Source: Alkalinema sp. CACIAM 70d
Lineage (GTDB): Bacteria; Cyanobacteriota; Cyanobacteriia; Leptolyngbyales; Leptolyngbyaceae
DNA: 64,000 bases
Assembly (NCBI GenBank): GCA_002148405.1
Contig: MUGG01000163.1
Location: 1 to 64,000, forward strand
Direction of reading: 5' to 3'
Shown in pieces: positions 62,161 to 64,000 of this stretch (positions are counted from its first letter, which is position 1; the number at the start of each line of letters is the position of its first letter). The notes beneath the pieces were generated by a model. That model saw only the letters and a program-made list of their open reading frames with translations. It did no database searches and was not told the DNA's origin. Made by a program: the position numbers and the translations under genes.

Positions 62161-62184
62161 CAATTTACAGCACAATTTACAGCG
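62161..62184. repeat. 12-bp tandem duplication upstream of the TPR gene
   Basis: CAATTTACAGCA (62161-62172) is followed by CAATTTACAGCG (62173-62184). Confidence 0.85.
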
Positions 62185-62330
62185 ATCGAATCCTAGCTCA
62201 GGAACTCAGTCTCTGGTTAAAAATAACACATCCAATTGGAACATCAACTTGAATCATGATGGATGGCGAAGATTCAATTTACTCGATCGGCCAAGGGCTA
62301 TTGCCAATGGACAAATCGGCATTCAGCATC

Positions 62331-63506
62331 CTAAACATTCAACATTGCCTTCGCAAAAATTACCTCATTTACAATATCCATTACATCACCAATCACATCT
62401 TCAGCCGTCTCTACATTGTTAATGTACTGATTTAAGGATTTAAATTTTTCAGGTGAAATCTTGCCCATGGGTTGCTGCTCCCAAGTTTGCAACATTTCAT
62501 CAAACACCCGCTTTGCATCCCCATTGGTACAAACGATCGGAACCACGGGCAGCTTTTCCTGCAAGGCATACTGATAGGTTTCATAGGTACCCCCCACACC
62601 GCCAACCAGAATCACCAAATCCGATCGTCGCAGGCAATCCAACCATTCATTTACCCCCGGCTCAGTGTATTCCACCCGACCGCCTCGAAAAATGGGCTGC
62701 TTCCCCTGGGGCACCATTTGCGTCAGTTTATCCGTCAATCGCAACGGGGATTTTGCCAAGGTTGCAGCATACTGCTCCGCCACCACATAATCCACCCCTT
62801 CCCAACCGCCAGTGATTAAATTGTACTGGTGTTCTGCTAACTTCTGTCCCAGGGTACGGGCGCACCAATTGACTTCATCCGGCAACTGAAAACTGCCTGT
62901 CCCAGCCACTAAAATCCTTTTTTGGCTTCTGAGTTTTTGGGAATCTTCATAAATTTGCTGGGTGAGTTGTTGAATAAAGGTGTCGAAATTTTTCGCCGGA
63001 TCGATACTTAACTTATCCTGCACAAAATGGATGAATTCATCGACCTTAGTGGCAATCTCAGCAATTTTCTGAGCGACCTTCCCCAGAGCAGAAGACGATT
63101 CAGCCGCGATCGAACCCATTAATTGCCCCAGTTGTTCCCCTTGTTGCTGCCAATATTGGATGTAGTCAATCCGGCCTGCCTTGGTGTAGATATTGGCATC
63201 GGACAGCACCACTGGAAAAATCTTCTGGGCATAGTCCTTATGTTTCATCACTTCAATCGCTTCAAACATGCAATATTCCGATCGCAAGTATTTGTCGCTA
63301 ATCACTAAAATCACATAATTCCCGCGACCAATTTCCTGCATGAACTGTTCAATGCTGTGGCCCAGGGTTAAATGGTTGCGATCGCGAATCAGGTTGTATC
63401 CCATCGCAAGCAACGTCTGACAAATGCGATCGACTAAAACTTCCCGTTGCTGGCCCAACTCACTTTTGTCATCTTTCCAGGCATAGGAGATATAAATCTG
63501 ATTCAT
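62331..63506 (-). CDS. TIR-SLOG protein, putative NAD-cleaving defence effector
   Basis: The 391-residue protein has an N-terminal TIR domain (about 1-130): box 1 YISYAWKDD, a loop around HSIEQFMQEI, and the NADase motif SDKYLRSEYCMFEAIE with Cys79 and the catalytic Glu82. A helical linker (130-195) leads to a SLOG/LOG-type Rossmann domain (197-345): ILVAGTGS, ITGGWEGVDYVVAEQYA, and SDLVILVGGVGGTYETYQYA with a GG-x-GG-T-x-E variant of the LOG motif (302-309). TIR enzymes produce cyclic ADP-ribose isomers and SLOG domains bind such nucleotides in ThsA. It stands alone; no second component is adjacent. Confidence 0.82.
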   Translation of the reverse strand: MNQIYISYAWKDDKSELGQQREVLVDRICQTLLAMGYNLIRDRNHLTLGHSIEQFMQEIGRGNYVILVISDKYLRSEYCMFEAIEVMKHKDYAQKIFPVVLSDANIYTKAGRIDYIQYWQQQGEQLGQLMGSIAAESSSALGKVAQKIAEIATKVDEFIHFVQDKLSIDPAKNFDTFIQQLTQQIYEDSQKLRSQKRILVAGTGSFQLPDEVNWCARTLGQKLAEHQYNLITGGWEGVDYVVAEQYAATLAKSPLRLTDKLTQMVPQGKQPIFRGGRVEYTEPGVNEWLDCLRRSDLVILVGGVGGTYETYQYALQEKLPVVPIVCTNGDAKRVFDEMLQTWEQQPMGKISPEKFKSLNQYINNVETAEDVIGDVMDIVNEVIFAKAMLNV

Positions 63507-63582
63507 GGTTTGCGGCTCCCAGCAAAGTTTGTCAGTGCAAGACTTCCCAACTTTGTATTCCCCATTGCGTTCTCGGAATCCC

Positions 63583-64000
63583 CTAAAAAATCCAGAGCCA
63601 CACCGGAATCATCAGCAAGAGGCCGATCGTACTAATCGCAATGCTGCTCGCGGCCAAATCCCGATCCATGTCATACTCCTCCGCCAGAATCAAACTTGCA
63701 AAGGCCGACGGCATGCCAGACATCAGAACCAAGGCCAGCCGCGCATCACCGGACAATCCCAGGAGGCTAGTCCCGATACCCACCAATCCCGGCAGCAGAA
63801 TAATTTTGAGAATGACAGGCACCAAAGCATTGCGCAAACTGCTCCAGCCTTCCAGTAAGCCTAGGCGAATTCCCATCAACAAAAAGGAGGCTGGGACGAC
63901 AAATAATAACGAAGATTGGCTAAACAGTTCGATCGGGCCGGGAAATTCCACCGATCGCGTGGAATAACCCAGAGCGAAGGCCCACAGGGAAGGCACCGTT
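63583..64000 (-). CDS. AEC-family transporter, C-terminal part (partial)
   Basis: The frame is open through the window end at 64000, so only the C-terminal part is present. It shows the last five hydrophobic spans typical of auxin-efflux-carrier family proteins, with SSLLFVVPASFLLMGIRLGL, VPVILKIILLPGLVG, MSGMPSAFASLILAEEYDMD and the final SIAISTIGLLLMIPVW. The GMPSAFASLILAEEYDMD stretch is the conserved AEC segment. The substrate is unknown. It is the gene immediately upstream of the TIR-SLOG gene on its strand. Confidence 0.8.
   Translation of the reverse strand, partial: TVPSLWAFALGYSTRSVEFPGPIELFSQSSLLFVVPASFLLMGIRLGLLEGWSSLRNALVPVILKIILLPGLVGIGTSLLGLSGDARLALVLMSGMPSAFASLILAEEYDMDRDLAASSIAISTIGLLLMIPVWLWIF

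Noticed and set aside
62331..63506. Cytokinin-activating LOG enzyme or lysine-decarboxylase-like annotation
   Set aside because: The glycine motif is the GG-x-GG-T-x-E variant rather than PGGxGTxxE, and the N-terminal TIR domain points to a SLOG sensor role.

Overview
The window is chromosomal DNA from a cyanobacterium. The evidence is psbY (photosystem II), ndhS (photosynthetic NDH-1), a CpcT/CpeT-type phycobiliprotein lyase, a Tic22 homologue, a PTPA-CTERM exported protein, a cyanobacterial type A RNase P RNA, and very frequent GCGATCGC (HIP1) octamers. Genus and species cannot be read from the sequence. Most genes are core housekeeping genes in short runs on either strand, with a few accessory patches between them.

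Layout. 1-700: relic of an IS982-like transposase and a small membrane-protein ORF. 0.7-5.7 kb (minus strand): natE-type ABC ATPase, a bacterial-type ferredoxin, hisZ coupled to a J-domain/TPR gene, suhB, and a 2Fe-2S ferredoxin. 5.8-13.7 kb: tRNA-Ser(GGA), the PTPA-CTERM protein, a small secreted protein, a class III cyclase-like protein, a Pit phosphate transporter, ndhS with a HAS-barrel gene, rodA and mrp. 14-26.9 kb (mostly plus): hemF, a STAS protein, the phycobilin lyase, tadA, pepA, rnpB, then a run rnc - Gfo/Idh/MocA oxidoreductase - RibD-C reductase - folP. 28-35.3 kb: one gene of 2421 codons encoding a soluble histidine kinase with two CBS, one GAF and 14 PAS modules. 35-47.9 kb: AI-2E-type permease, small cyanobacterial proteins, gamma-carbonic-anhydrase-like protein, psbY, two tandem Uma2 endonuclease genes, two GT39 glycosyltransferases, a PIN toxin-antitoxin pair, an alpha/beta hydrolase and a double-ACT-like protein. 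48-54.5 kb: GNAT, DUF4332, tRNA-Pro(TGG), Tic22, an AT-rich accessory patch (HEPN-like Zn-finger protein, a small protein coupled to a retropepsin-like protease, DUF29), then prmC. 55-64 kb: RarA-methyltransferase fusion, a decayed Uma2 gene, HicAB, YidD with a Cys-rich tail, an ABC1 kinase, a TPR lipoprotein-like/secreted protein, a TIR-SLOG protein, and the end of an AEC transporter.

The best candidate for a noteworthy system is the stand-alone TIR-SLOG protein (62331-63506). It joins an NADase-type TIR domain that keeps its catalytic glutamate to a SLOG nucleotide-binding domain, which is the enzyme/sensor pair split between two proteins in Thoeris defence. A second, genome-scale signal is a recurring set of unrelated 11-20 bp head-to-tail duplications lying on or beside stop and start codons. 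Other points are the internally duplicated PAS array, the mosaic Uma2 pair plus a Uma2 pseudogene with an internal deletion, and the Cys-rich YidD tail.

Starts were chosen by ATG/GTG plus Shine-Dalgarno and family alignment from memory. No searches could be run, so domain names rest on motif recognition.
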